Assembly: GCF_001676705.1 (NCBI RefSeq)
Contig: NZ_CP016170.1
Span: forward strand, 5,642,001-5,706,000
Direction of reading: 5' to 3'
DNA from: Bordetella bronchialis
GTDB taxonomy: Bacteria; Pseudomonadota; Gammaproteobacteria; Burkholderiales; Burkholderiaceae_B
DNA: 64,000 bases
The notes under the pieces were generated by a model. It was not told where the DNA came from. It worked only from the letters and a program-made list of their open reading frames with translations, and searched no databases. Positions 54,815 to 63,817 of the stretch are shown here, piece by piece; position 1 is the first letter of the stretch, and every line of letters begins with the position of its first letter. The position numbers and the translations under genes are program-made.

Positions 54815-55867
54815 ATGCCCGTCAGCGATTTCGAAATGGTGCGTGCCTGGAAACAGGTGCTGGAACTCTCCGGCCTGCGGGCCGGCCAGTCCGTGACCAT
54901 CCTGACCAGCGCCGCCACGCATCCGCAGACCCTGTCCACCGCGCTGATCGCCACGCAGTCCATGGGCGCCGTGGTCAACCGCCTGGACCTGCCGCCGGTC
55001 AACGGCGAAAAGGCCTTGAGCCGCGACGCGCTGGCCTACCTGGGCACCACGCCGCTGACCGGCAACAAGGCCGCCATCGCGGCGCTGAAGGCCAGCGACT
55101 ACGTGCTGGACCTGATGACCCTGCTGTTCTCGCCGGAACAGCACGAGATCCTGAGCGGGGGCACCCGCATCCTGCTGGCCGTCGAGCCGCCGGAAGTGCT
55201 GGCGCGCATGGTCCCCACCGCGCGGGACAAGGCCCGCGTCACCGCGGCGGCGAAGCGCATCCAGGCCGCGCGGGAGATGCGCGTCACCTCGCCGGCGGGC
55301 ACGGACCTGCGCTGCCCGCTGGGCGAGTTTCCCGCCATCAGCGAATACGGCTACGTCGACGAACCGGGCCGCTGGGACCACTGGCCCAGCGGCTTCGTCC
55401 TGACCTGGCCCAATGAAGGCGGCGCCACCGGCACCATCGTCATCGACCGCGGCGACATCCTGCTGCCGCAGAAATGCTATGTGAACGCGCCCATCGCGCT
55501 GACCGTCGAGGGGGGCTACGCCACGGCCATCGAGGGCGGCGTGGACGCCGAGCTGCTGCGCGAGTACATGCGCGCCTTCGACGATCCGGAGGCCTATGCG
55601 ATTTCGCACATCGGCTGGGGCCTGCAGCCACGCGCGCACTGGACCACGCTGTCGCTGTACGACCGCGAGGCGACCATAGGCATGGACGCCCGCGCCTACG
55701 AAGGCAATTTCCTGTTCTCGCTGGGCCCCAACAACGAGGCCGGCGGCAGCCGCGCCACGGCATGCCACATCGACATTCCGCTGCGCGGCTGCACCGTCAG
55801 CCTGGATGGGCAGGACGTAGTCCGCGACGGCAAGGTCATCGAAAGCAAGGACAGGGAAACGGCATGA
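54815..55867 (+). CDS. nicX: 2,5-dihydroxypyridine 5,6-dioxygenase
   Basis: Fe(II) ring-cleaving dioxygenase turning 2,5-dihydroxypyridine into N-formylmaleamate. The 350-residue protein has the same length as Pseudomonas NicX, and the iron ligands fall at the same numbers: His265 (ISHIGWG), His318 and Asp320 (CHIDIP). The fold is that of M29-type aminopeptidases, not of extradiol dioxygenases. It starts 3 bases after the nicD stop and overlaps nicF by 4 bases. Confidence 0.95.
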   Translation: MPVSDFEMVRAWKQVLELSGLRAGQSVTILTSAATHPQTLSTALIATQSMGAVVNRLDLPPVNGEKALSRDALAYLGTTPLTGNKAAIAALKASDYVLDLMTLLFSPEQHEILSGGTRILLAVEPPEVLARMVPTARDKARVTAAAKRIQAAREMRVTSPAGTDLRCPLGEFPAISEYGYVDEPGRWDHWPSGFVLTWPNEGGATGTIVIDRGDILLPQKCYVNAPIALTVEGGYATAIEGGVDAELLREYMRAFDDPEAYAISHIGWGLQPRAHWTTLSLYDREATIGMDARAYEGNFLFSLGPNNEAGGSRATACHIDIPLRGCTVSLDGQDVVRDGKVIESKDRETA

Positions 55868-56484
55868 CGCACACGGAAGAGGCGGTCTACCGCCAGCAGG
55901 GATTCGGCGCCCGCATGGACCTGGACGGTCCGGCGGCGCTGCTGATCGTGGATTTCGTCAACGGCTTCGCCGATCCGGCCCGCTTCGGCGGCGGCAATAT
56001 CGAGCCGGCCATCGCCGCCACCGTGCCCCTGCTCGCGCAGGCGCGCCGGCGTGGCTGGCCGGTGGCGCATACCCGCATCGTCTTCGCGGACGACGACAGC
56101 GACGCCAACATCTTTACCTTGAAAGTGCCCGGCATGCTGACGCTCAAGGAACGGGATCCGGCCAGCGCCATCGTCGATGCGCTGGCGCCGCGGCCCGGCG
56201 AAGCGGTGGTGCGCAAGACCCTGCCGTCGGCCTTCTTCGGCACCAACCTGGCGCCCTGGCTGGCCCGCCAGGGCGTGCGCACACTGGTGATCGCAGGATG
56301 CACGACCAGCGGCTGCGTGCGCGCCAGCGTGGTGGACGCCATGTCGCACGGCTTCCGGCCGGTGGTGGCAAGCGACTGCGTGGGCGACCGCGCGATCGCC
56401 CCGCACGAGGCCAACCTGTTCGACATGCGCCAGAAGTACGCGGCGGTGATGACGCGCGACGAAGCGCTGGACATTCTGGCGTAG
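55864..56484 (+). CDS. nicF: maleamate amidohydrolase
   Basis: Isochorismatase-family amidase releasing ammonia from maleamate to give maleate. The 206-residue protein has the family triad Asp30 (LIVDFVNGF), Lys118 (VRKTLPSAF) and Cys151 (TTSGCVRAS). The start at 55864 overlaps the nicX stop; the longer open frame upstream is antisense-like to nicX. nicC follows after 42 bases. Confidence 0.94.
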   Translation: MTHTEEAVYRQQGFGARMDLDGPAALLIVDFVNGFADPARFGGGNIEPAIAATVPLLAQARRRGWPVAHTRIVFADDDSDANIFTLKVPGMLTLKERDPASAIVDALAPRPGEAVVRKTLPSAFFGTNLAPWLARQGVRTLVIAGCTTSGCVRASVVDAMSHGFRPVVASDCVGDRAIAPHEANLFDMRQKYAAVMTRDEALDILA

Positions 56485-56526
56485 ACCCCATAACAAGGCG
56501 CCCGGCAGGGGCGCGAGGAGAAGAGC

Positions 56527-57747
56527 ATGAGCAGGAAACCACGCGTCGGCATCATCGGCGGCGGCATCGGCGGCGCCGCGCTGGCGAACGCCCTGGCGCT
56601 GCGCGGCATCGAAGTGAGGCTGTTCGAGCGCACGGCCGCATTCGGCCAGGTGGGCGCGGGCATCCAGATGACGCCCAACGCGGTGAAGGTATTGAAGGCG
56701 CTGGGCCTGGCCGAGGACCTGCGCGGCATCGGCTTCCTGCCCCAGGCGCTGGTCGGGCGCAACTGGAAGACGGCGCGCGAGCAATTCCGCATGCCGCTGG
56801 TGGACGAGTGCCCGCGCCTGTACGGCGCCGAGTTCTACCACGTCCATCGCGCCGACCTGCACCAGATCCTGGTGCGGCGCATACCAGAATCGTCCGTGTC
56901 CTTGTCGAGCGCCTGCGCGTCGGTACGCAACGAGGGCGCGGCCGCCGTGGCCACCTTCGAGGACGGCAGCCAGTACGAGGCCGATGTCATCGTCGGCGCC
57001 GACGGCGTGCGGTCGGTGGTGCGGCGCGACCTGTTCGGCGACGAGGCCCCGCGCTTCACCGGCAATATGTGCTACCGCGCGGTCGTGCCTTTCGACGCCA
57101 TGCCTTCCTTCGTCAGCCCGGATTCCTCTTTCTGGATGGGACCGCACGGCCATGTGGTGACCTATTACGTCAGCCGCGGCAAGGCGGTGAACATCGTCGC
57201 CGTGAACGAAACCTCGCAATGGGTGGAGGAGTCCTGGAACGCGCCCAGCAGCCGCGAGGAATTGCTGGGCGCCTTCCGCGGCTGGCATGCCAACCTTCAG
57301 CGCCTGTTCGAGCGCGCGGACACGGTCTTCAAATGGGGCTTGTTCGACCGCGACCCCATGGCCACCTGGCACCAGGGCCGCATTACCCTGCTGGGCGATG
57401 CCGCCCACCCCATGCTGCCCTTCCTGTCGCAGGGCGCGGCCATGGCGATCGAGGACAGCCTGGTGCTGGCCGCCGCGCTCGACGCCCACGGCGCCAATGT
57501 ATCCGCCGCGCTGCGCGACTACGAGGCGGAGCGCCTGCCGCGCACCAGCCGCGTGCAGCTGGAGTCGCGCGAACGCGGCCGCACCTACCACCTGCCCACC
57601 CGCTGGGAACAGATCAAGCGCGATGTGGGCTACTGGTGGCGCGGACTGTTCAACCCGCATGCCGGCGGCATACGCGCGAACTGGGTGTACGAGTACGACG
57701 CGACCGCTTTCCGCGCCACGCCGGAGCCGCAGCGGCGCGCGGCATGA
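56527..57747 (+). CDS. nicC: 6-hydroxynicotinate 3-monooxygenase
   Basis: FAD monooxygenase that decarboxylates and hydroxylates 6-hydroxynicotinate to 2,5-dihydroxypyridine. The 406-residue protein has the dinucleotide motif GIIGGGIGGAALANALALRG at the N-terminus and VGADGVRSVVRR and LLGDAAHPMLPFLSQG further on, the flavoprotein aromatic hydroxylase set. GAGGAG precedes the ATG. The nicotinate dehydrogenase genes nicA and nicB are absent from the window. Confidence 0.93.
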   Translation: MSRKPRVGIIGGGIGGAALANALALRGIEVRLFERTAAFGQVGAGIQMTPNAVKVLKALGLAEDLRGIGFLPQALVGRNWKTAREQFRMPLVDECPRLYGAEFYHVHRADLHQILVRRIPESSVSLSSACASVRNEGAAAVATFEDGSQYEADVIVGADGVRSVVRRDLFGDEAPRFTGNMCYRAVVPFDAMPSFVSPDSSFWMGPHGHVVTYYVSRGKAVNIVAVNETSQWVEESWNAPSSREELLGAFRGWHANLQRLFERADTVFKWGLFDRDPMATWHQGRITLLGDAAHPMLPFLSQGAAMAIEDSLVLAAALDAHGANVSAALRDYEAERLPRTSRVQLESRERGRTYHLPTRWEQIKRDVGYWWRGLFNPHAGGIRANWVYEYDATAFRATPEPQRRAA

Positions 57748-57820
57748 CCCCGCGATGTCACGGCGATATGGGACAATTCGCCGTCGCGGCGTCCGTGGCC
57801 CGGTCCTGGTGCACGGCGCC

Positions 57821-57864
57821 GCGACGGGGATCCCCGCGACGGGCATCCCCGCGACGGGAACTCC
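57821..57864. repeat. three 15-bp direct repeats upstream of the TetR gene
   Basis: GCGACGGGSATCCCC occurs at 57821-57835 and 57836-57850, with a diverged third unit at 57851-57864, in the 157-base gap between nicC and the TetR-family gene and 40 bases before its start codon. It could be a binding array or mere local duplication. Confidence 0.6.
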
Positions 57865-57904
57865 GCGCGCCTTGCAGCGCGCGCAAACCCACTCGAAGGA
57901 CGAC

Positions 57905-58633
57905 ATGCGAGAGCTAGGTAGACCCGCAGGCGCCGCGCGCGGACGCGCCGCCACCCCCAAGGCCGCCGGCGCATCCGCGCAAGGACGCCCGGGCCGGCCG
58001 GAAGGCACCAACGGCAATCTGCGGGAGAAAATCCTGGATGCGGCGGAGAACCGCTTCGCCGACCTGGGCTACGCCGGCACCACGCTGCGCGACGTCGCCG
58101 ACAAAGCCAAGGTGACGCAAGCCCTGATCAGCTATTACTTCGGTTCCAAGCACGGGCTGTACGAAGCGGTGTTCCTGCGCCGCGGGCGCAAGATTTCCGA
58201 CGAGCGGATGGAGCGCCTGCAGGCGCTGCTGGGCGGGAAGCGGCCGCCGGCCCTGCGGGACATCGTGCGCGCCTTCCTGGAGCCAACCCTGGCCCTGCGG
58301 CGCACCGCCAAGGGCCGCGCCTTCATCCGCCTGCAGGCACGCCTGCATACGGAGCCGCCCGAGATCTCCTACAAACTGCGCAATGAAGCCTATGACGCGT
58401 CCACCCGGGCCTATGTCGAGGCGATCAGCGCGGCGCGGCCGGACCTGGATGCCAAGGACGTGTACTGGCGCGTCACCCTGATGGTGGGCGCGTACATGTA
58501 TGCGTTTTCAGATACGCACCGGCTGGAAGAACTGGCCGATGGCATCTGCAACCCGGACGACGCGCAGGAAGTCATGGATCAGATCACCGCCTTCGTCGTG
58601 GGCGGCCTGGCGGCGCCGGCGCCGCGCGGCTGA
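57905..58633 (+). CDS. TetR-family transcriptional regulator
   Basis: 242-residue regulator. A basic, Ala/Gly-rich leader of ~35 residues precedes the helix-turn-helix (AGTTLRDVADKAKVTQALIS, about residues 58-77, then YYFGSKHGLYEAVF). The C-terminal ligand domain is of the TetR_C type. AAGGA precedes the ATG. It is the last gene of the nic operon and may respond to a pathway intermediate, like NicS in Pseudomonas, which is also TetR-type; the correspondence is not proven. Confidence 0.87.
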   Translation: MRELGRPAGAARGRAATPKAAGASAQGRPGRPEGTNGNLREKILDAAENRFADLGYAGTTLRDVADKAKVTQALISYYFGSKHGLYEAVFLRRGRKISDERMERLQALLGGKRPPALRDIVRAFLEPTLALRRTAKGRAFIRLQARLHTEPPEISYKLRNEAYDASTRAYVEAISAARPDLDAKDVYWRVTLMVGAYMYAFSDTHRLEELADGICNPDDAQEVMDQITAFVVGGLAAPAPRG

Positions 58634-58703
58634 GGCGTCCATCCGGACCGGACGCAGGCCCACCCCGGCCCGGCGGTCCGCCGCGCGAACGCCCGGCCTC
58701 GCC

Positions 58704-59891
58704 TTATTGCCGCCCGTCCCGCCGGCGGAAGACCAGCAACAGGCCCAGGGCGGCGGCCAGCATGGCCAGCGCGCAGCCCAGGGACAGATACACGCCCCAC
58801 TGTTCGCCGCGGCCCTCCATCAGATAGGCATAGGCGACGGGGGCCGCCGCGGAAAACATGAAGCTGGGCGCGATCAGGCGGCCGACCAGCGTGCCGTAGG
58901 TCCGATGGTCGAACAGCACCAGGGGCAAGGTGCCGCGGGTGATCGTCAGGATGCCGTTGCAGGCGCCGTATAGAAAGGCGAACACGACCGCCGCGGCGTC
59001 GGACGCCCCGGCGTACAAGGCCGCGACGAAGGCCAGCGGCATCAGCAGGCAGGCGTGGAAGTTCAGCACGATGGGGTGCAGGCGTCCGCCCGACAGGATC
59101 TCGCAGAACCGCGCCAGCGATTGCCCCACGCCCCGCAAGGTGGCGATCCAGACGGAAAGCGCGGCGCCCAGGCCCAGCCCGCCCAGGATGGCGATCATGT
59201 GCGCGGACATTCCCGCATTCAGGAAATTGGCCAGCGTGGTAAGCAGCACATACAGGCCGGCCGCCAGCTTCAGCCGCGCGCCATGGGGCGCCAGGGGCGG
59301 GGGCGCGGGCCGCGCGCTGGCCGGCCGCGCGCCGTCATGGCGGACATCGGGTATGGCCAGATAGAGCGGAATCGTAAGCAGCGAGAACACGGCATAGGCC
59401 ACCATGGCGCCGCGCCAGCCGAAGTGGTCCGCCAGCAGGTGCCCTAGCGGCCAGAACACCGTAGAGGCCAATCCCCCCAGCAAGGTGATCTGCGCCATGG
59501 GCCCGCGTGCGTAAGGTCCGCCTATGCGCGCCAGCGCGGCGAAGGCCGCATCGTAGAGCGTCAGGCGCATTCCCAGGCCCAGGCACAGCCACGCAAGGAT
59601 ATACATGGCCGCGCCGTGCGTAGCCGCCAGCGCGGCGCAGCCCAGGGCGTTCAGCACCGAACCGGCCGTCATGGCGGCACGCCCGCCGTACCGGTCGATC
59701 AGGCGACCCGTCAGCGGCGATGCCATGCCCATGACCAGCAGGCCCAGGGCAAAGCCGGCATGGACGGAGTCCAGCCGCCATTCCAGGCCGGCGGCGATGG
59801 CCGCGCCGAAGCCACCGATCAGGTAGAACGACACGCCCCAGGAGACCAGTTGCGATACGGCCAGGCTGATGACGGTGCGCCGCGCGATCAC
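58704..59891 (-). CDS. MFS transporter
   Basis: 395-residue major facilitator protein with about twelve transmembrane segments, including the motif A region GRLIDRYGGRAAM after helix 2. It starts with GTG at 59891, overlapping the acetyltransferase stop by 4 bases (GTGA). A longer in-frame form to 59972 is antisense-free but lacks support. The substrate is unknown; coupling to an acetyltransferase suggests export of a modified compound. Confidence 0.86.
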   Translation of the reverse strand: MIARRTVISLAVSQLVSWGVSFYLIGGFGAAIAAGLEWRLDSVHAGFALGLLVMGMASPLTGRLIDRYGGRAAMTAGSVLNALGCAALAATHGAAMYILAWLCLGLGMRLTLYDAAFAALARIGGPYARGPMAQITLLGGLASTVFWPLGHLLADHFGWRGAMVAYAVFSLLTIPLYLAIPDVRHDGARPASARPAPPPLAPHGARLKLAAGLYVLLTTLANFLNAGMSAHMIAILGGLGLGAALSVWIATLRGVGQSLARFCEILSGGRLHPIVLNFHACLLMPLAFVAALYAGASDAAAVVFAFLYGACNGILTITRGTLPLVLFDHRTYGTLVGRLIAPSFMFSAAAPVAYAYLMEGRGEQWGVYLSLGCALAMLAAALGLLLVFRRRDGRQ

Positions 59892-60478
59892 CGCGCGTCC
59901 TGCCCGGCGCCGGCCGGCGGGCTGGCGGCGCCCGCACCCAGCGCACGCTGCATCAACACCGTATCCACCCATGTGCCGAACTTGTAGCCGACGGCCTTGA
60001 AGGTGCCCACGGGCTGGAAGCCCATGCGGCGATGCAGGGCGATGGAGCCCGCATTCGCGCTATTGCCGATGATGGCCAGCATCTGCCGCCAGGGGCCCTG
60101 TTCGCAGCGCGCGATCAGCGCCGCCAGCAGCGCCGTGCCCACGCCGCGGCCGTCCAGTCCCGGCGCCACGTAGACGGAATTCTCGACGGTATAGCGATAG
60201 GCGGGACGCGGCCGGTACGGGCCCGCATAGGCATAGCCCACCACCTGGCCATCGAGCTCCGCCGCCAGGTAGGGCAGGCCGGCGCGCAGCACCGCCGCGC
60301 GGCGCGACAGCATCTCGTCCAGGGACGGCGGCGCCAGCTCGAAGGACGCCATGCCGTGCGCGACGTGGTGCGCGTAGATGGCCTGTATCGCCGCCATGTC
60401 GCCTTCCAGCGCATCGCGGATCGTCGGGGGGGCTATGCCGGCGAAGCCGTGCGCCGGCCGGTCGGTGGGATAGGTCAT
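59888..60478 (-). CDS. GNAT N-acetyltransferase, phosphinothricin/methionine-sulfoximine type
   Basis: 196-residue acetyltransferase of the PAT/MddA group. It has IYAHHVAHGMASFEL, the acetyl-CoA loop LDGRGVGTALLAALI and the C-terminal FKAVGYKFGTWVDTVLM typical of enzymes that acetylate L-phosphinothricin, methionine sulfoximine or arsinothricin. GGAA before the ATG at 60478 fixes the start; in-frame codons continue to 60592. It is translationally coupled to the MFS transporter. Confidence 0.87.
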   Translation of the reverse strand: MTYPTDRPAHGFAGIAPPTIRDALEGDMAAIQAIYAHHVAHGMASFELAPPSLDEMLSRRAAVLRAGLPYLAAELDGQVVGYAYAGPYRPRPAYRYTVENSVYVAPGLDGRGVGTALLAALIARCEQGPWRQMLAIIGNSANAGSIALHRRMGFQPVGTFKAVGYKFGTWVDTVLMQRALGAGAASPPAGAGQDAR

Positions 60479-60639
60479 GTGGGTTCCGGTGTGAGCAGGA
60501 TCGGGGGAGATCATGCGCCACCGCGGACCATAAATTAAGCTTTCGGCGTTTATGCCTTGCATAAGCGATTCTTTGGGAGCGCGGACCGGCACGCCAGGCC
60601 GCCGCGCGGGACCCGCGTGCCGATGCCCGGGTAAGCGCC

Positions 60640-62481
60640 CTATGCGGGCACCGTGTCCGGCGCCGCCGACCTTGCCACGCCCGCCCGGCTCGCGCGCCTG
60701 TCCTCCAGGATCATGCGCGCGCCTTTCTCCGCGATCATGATGGTGGGCGAGTTGGTGTTGCCGGACGTGATGGTGGGCATGATGGAGGCGTCGATCACGC
60801 GCAGGCCCTCTATGCCATGCACGCGCAGTCGCGCATCGACCACCGCCTGCGGGTCCGCGCCCATTTTGCAGGTGCCCACGGGATGGAAGATGGTGGTGCC
60901 GATATCGCCCGCCGCGCGCGCCAGGTCCTCGTCGCTTTGCAGGTGGGGGCCGGGGCGGTATTCCTCCGGCTTGTACCCGGCCAGCGCCGGTTGCGCGACG
61001 ATGCGCCGCGTCAGGTGCACGCTTTGCACGGCCACGCGCCGGTCTTCATCGGTGGACAGGTAGTTGCAGAGGATCTCCGGATGGTCGGCGGGATCCGGGC
61101 TGGCGATGCGCACATGGCCGCGGCTGGTGGGCCGCAGGTTGCACACGGACGCGGTAAAGGCGGGAAAGGCATGCAGCGGCTCGCCGAATTTTTCCAGCGA
61201 CAAGGGCTGCACGTGGTATTCCACATTGGCGCGCCCGTGTTCCGGCCCGGACCGCGCGAAGGCGCCCAGCTGCGACGGCGCCATGGTCAGCGGCCCGCGT
61301 TTCATGAACAGATACTGCAGCCCCATCATGCCCTTGCCCCACAGCGTGCCGGCAATGGCGTTCAGCGTCTTGGCGCCGGTGACCTTGTAGATCAGGCGCA
61401 GCTGCAGATGGTCCTGCAGATTGCCGCCCACGCCGGGCAGGTCGTGCAGCACCGGCACGCCGCGCGACTGCAGCCAGGCCCCGGGACCGATGCCGGATAC
61501 CTGCAGCAGTTGCGGCGACCCGATGGCGCCCGCGCACAGGATGACTTCCGCGCGGGCGCGCGCCAGTTGTTCGCCGCCCGACTCGCCGCGAAAGCGCACG
61601 CCCACCGCGCGCCGCCCCTCGAAAGCCAGCCGCGCGACGCGCGCGCCGGTAACGATGCGCAGATTGGGGCGCTTCAGGATAGGCTTGAGAAAGGCGCTTG
61701 CCGCGTTCCAGCGCACGCCGCGCCGCTGGTTCACGTCGAAGTAGTCGCAGCCTTCGTTGTCGCCGCGGTTGAAGTCGTCGATGGAGGGGATGCCGGCCTG
61801 CGCGGCGGCCTTGCGAAAGGCGTCCAGCAGGTCCCAGGACAGGCGCTGGCGCTCCACGCGCCATTCGCCGCCCTTGCCGTGATAGGGGCCGGCCTCGCCG
61901 TGATAGTCCTCGGTCTGCTTGAACAGGGGCAATACGTCGTCCCAGCCCCAGCCGGGATTGCCGGCGGCCGCCCAGCCGTCGTAATCCTGGCGCTGCCCGC
62001 GCATGTAGATCATGCCGTTGATGGACGAACTGCCGCCCAGCACGCGGCCGCGGGGATAGCCCAGGGAGCGGCCGTTCAGGCCGGCATCGGGCTGCGTGCG
62101 GTAGCACCAGTCGGTGCGCGGATTGCCGATGCAGTACAGGTAGCCCACCGGGATGTGGATCCAGTGCCAGCTGTCCGGCCCGCCCGCTTCCAGCAGCAGC
62201 ACGCGCGTGGCCGGATCGGCCGACAGGCGGTTGGCCAGCAGGCAACCGGCCGAGCCGGCGCCCACGATGACGTAGTCGAATTCCAGCCGTTCGGCCGTGC
62301 CCGGCAGCGCGTCGGCGCGGCCGCCAGCGGCAGGGCCGGCGCCCCGTGCGCCGCTGCCCTTGCCGTGACCGTTTTCCTGGCCGCCGGATGGCATTCCCGT
62401 GCGGGCCATGGGCGAGCCCACTCCGTCCGCCGCGCCCGCGACCGCCGGCCGCGCTGATTGTTCGCCTGTCGCCATCGCCAT
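60640..62481 (-). CDS. GMC-family FAD oxidoreductase (choline dehydrogenase-like)
   Basis: 613-residue flavoprotein dehydrogenase of the glucose-methanol-choline family, oxidising an alcohol. FAD-binding motif [18 protein letters not shown] lies at about residues 66-83, followed by [20 protein letters not shown]. The C-terminal active-site part has the HPVGTCKMG histidine and asparagine region [15 protein letters not shown]. The first ~60 residues are a low-complexity Gly/Ala extension not usual in the family. GGAGAC before the ATG at 62481 supports the start. Substrate unknown. Confidence 0.9.
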   Translation of the reverse strand: MAMATGEQSARPAVAGAADGVGSPMARTGMPSGGQENGHGKGSGARGAGPAAGGRADALPGTAERLEFDYVIVGAGSAGCLLANRLSADPATRVLLLEAGGPDSWHWIHIPVGYLYCIGNPRTDWCYRTQPDAGLNGRSLGYPRGRVLGGSSSINGMIYMRGQRQDYDGWAAAGNPGWGWDDVLPLFKQTEDYHGEAGPYHGKGGEWRVERQRLSWDLLDAFRKAAAQAGIPSIDDFNRGDNEGCDYFDVNQRRGVRWNAASAFLKPILKRPNLRIVTGARVARLAFEGRRAVGVRFRGESGGEQLARARAEVILCAGAIGSPQLLQVSGIGPGAWLQSRGVPVLHDLPGVGGNLQDHLQLRLIYKVTGAKTLNAIAGTLWGKGMMGLQYLFMKRGPLTMAPSQLGAFARSGPEHGRANVEYHVQPLSLEKFGEPLHAFPAFTASVCNLRPTSRGHVRIASPDPADHPEILCNYLSTDEDRRVAVQSVHLTRRIVAQPALAGYKPEEYRPGPHLQSDEDLARAAGDIGTTIFHPVGTCKMGADPQAVVDARLRVHGIEGLRVIDASIMPTITSGNTNSPTIMIAEKGARMILEDRRASRAGVARSAAPDTVPA

Positions 62482-62646
62482 GGCCTTGTCTCCACTTATC
62501 TGCTTATATGCCCGGGACCGCGCAAGCCCTCGGGTCTGCCGCCGCGGCGCATCGGATGCCGTGCGCGATGCCGCGCGGCCCCTCCAGGCGCCCCCCGTTG
62601 GACGCAAGCTCCATCGGGCGATGCGGGCGGCTCCTGGGTTTTTAGA

Positions 62647-63576
62647 TCACTTGCGTGCCGGGGGCAAGGCCGCGATCGCCTCGGCCAGCGCCCCGCGCAG
62701 CTCCGGCCCGGGCGCGGTCATGGGCGCGCGCGGCACATCGTCGCAGCCGTGCAGCGCCGCCAGCACCGCCTTCACCGGGCCCGGGTTGGGATGCGCATAC
62801 AGCAGGCGGATCACCGGCGCCAGCGCATGGAACACCCCGCGCGCGCGATCCCAGTCGCCGGTCCGGGCGGCGTCGTACATGGCCAGGTGCAGGTCCGGCC
62901 GCACGTGGGCCGAGGCCACGATGGCGCCGGTCCCGCCCAGGCCCAGCGTGGCCAGGGCCTGCAAGTCCTCGCCCGCCATGACGGCGAGCCTGCCATCGGC
63001 GATCAGCGCGACGGTCTTGTCCAGCGATCCGCCGCAATCCTTGATGGCCACGATGTTGGGATGGGCGGCCAGGGCCAGCAGCGTCGCCGTTTCCAGGGTG
63101 GCGCCGGTGCGATAGGGAATGTCGTACAGCACCAGCGGCACGGCCGAGGCGTCGGCCAGCGTCTCGAACCAGATCCGCAGGCCGTCCTGCCCCGGCCGCA
63201 CATAGGCGGGCGCGGACGCCAGCACGCCGGCCAGCGGCCGCTGGCCGAACTGGCGGATGCGGTCCCTCGCCTGGCCCAGGTGATTGCCCGACAGGCCCAT
63301 GGCCACGGGCAGGCCGTCCGCTTCACCCACGACGGTATCCAGCACGAGCAGCTGTTCGGCGGCGTCCAGGGCGGCGGCTTCGCCGGTGCTGCCGCAGGCC
63401 ACCAGCCCGTGCACGCCGGCATCCCGGTAATGGCGGACCAGGCGGCGCAGGGCGGCCAGGTCGACCTCGCCATGCCGGAAAGGCGTAACCAGCGGGATCC
63501 AGATGCCGCGGAAAGCCGGCGCGCGGACGGCCGCGCGCAGGGGCGAAGCTTCGGTGGTAAGGGTGGGCGTATCCAT
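62647..63576 (-). CDS. dihydrodipicolinate synthase-family aldolase/dehydratase
   Basis: 309-residue TIM-barrel enzyme of the DapA/NanA superfamily. Motifs are GIWIPLVTPF, the GSTGEA loop (ACGSTGEAAAL), YDIPYRTGATL with the family tyrosine, and IKDCGGSLDK with the Schiff-base lysine. Tandem biosynthetic genes are lacking, so a catabolic keto-acid aldolase or dehydratase is as likely as lysine synthesis. It lies 165 bases upstream of the GMC gene on the same strand. Confidence 0.85.
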   Translation of the reverse strand: MDTPTLTTEASPLRAAVRAPAFRGIWIPLVTPFRHGEVDLAALRRLVRHYRDAGVHGLVACGSTGEAAALDAAEQLLVLDTVVGEADGLPVAMGLSGNHLGQARDRIRQFGQRPLAGVLASAPAYVRPGQDGLRIWFETLADASAVPLVLYDIPYRTGATLETATLLALAAHPNIVAIKDCGGSLDKTVALIADGRLAVMAGEDLQALATLGLGGTGAIVASAHVRPDLHLAMYDAARTGDWDRARGVFHALAPVIRLLYAHPNPGPVKAVLAALHGCDDVPRAPMTAPGPELRGALAEAIAALPPARK

Positions 63577-63666
63577 ATCGACTCCAGGAGAAAGACCGTG
63601 GAAGGTCCGCTGGAAGCGCGCCGGATACGTATGGATGGGTATCGAGTGGAAAGGCCCCGCCCTGCC

Positions 63667-63696
63667 GCTGTTCCGTCGCTCTTCTGACGGAACAGC
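63667..63696. other. 11-bp perfect inverted repeat upstream of the DapA-like gene
   Basis: GCTGTTCCGTC (63667-63677) and GACGGAACAGC (63686-63696) enclose an 8-base loop, about 90 bases upstream of the DapA-like start. A weaker stem GCTGCTC/GAGCGGC followed by TTTTTT lies at about 63695-63724 and would be terminator-like on the plus strand. It may be an operator, or a terminator for an unseen transcript. Confidence 0.45.
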
Positions 63697-63817
63697 TGCT
63701 CCGGTCAGATGAGCGGCTGTTTTTTGGCTTTGAGGACCCGCGCGCGCGCCGGCGCCATGCCAGGGGCATGCGCGGCGTCATGGGAAAGGGCAAAGGCGCG
63801 GGAGATCATGGCGCCGA

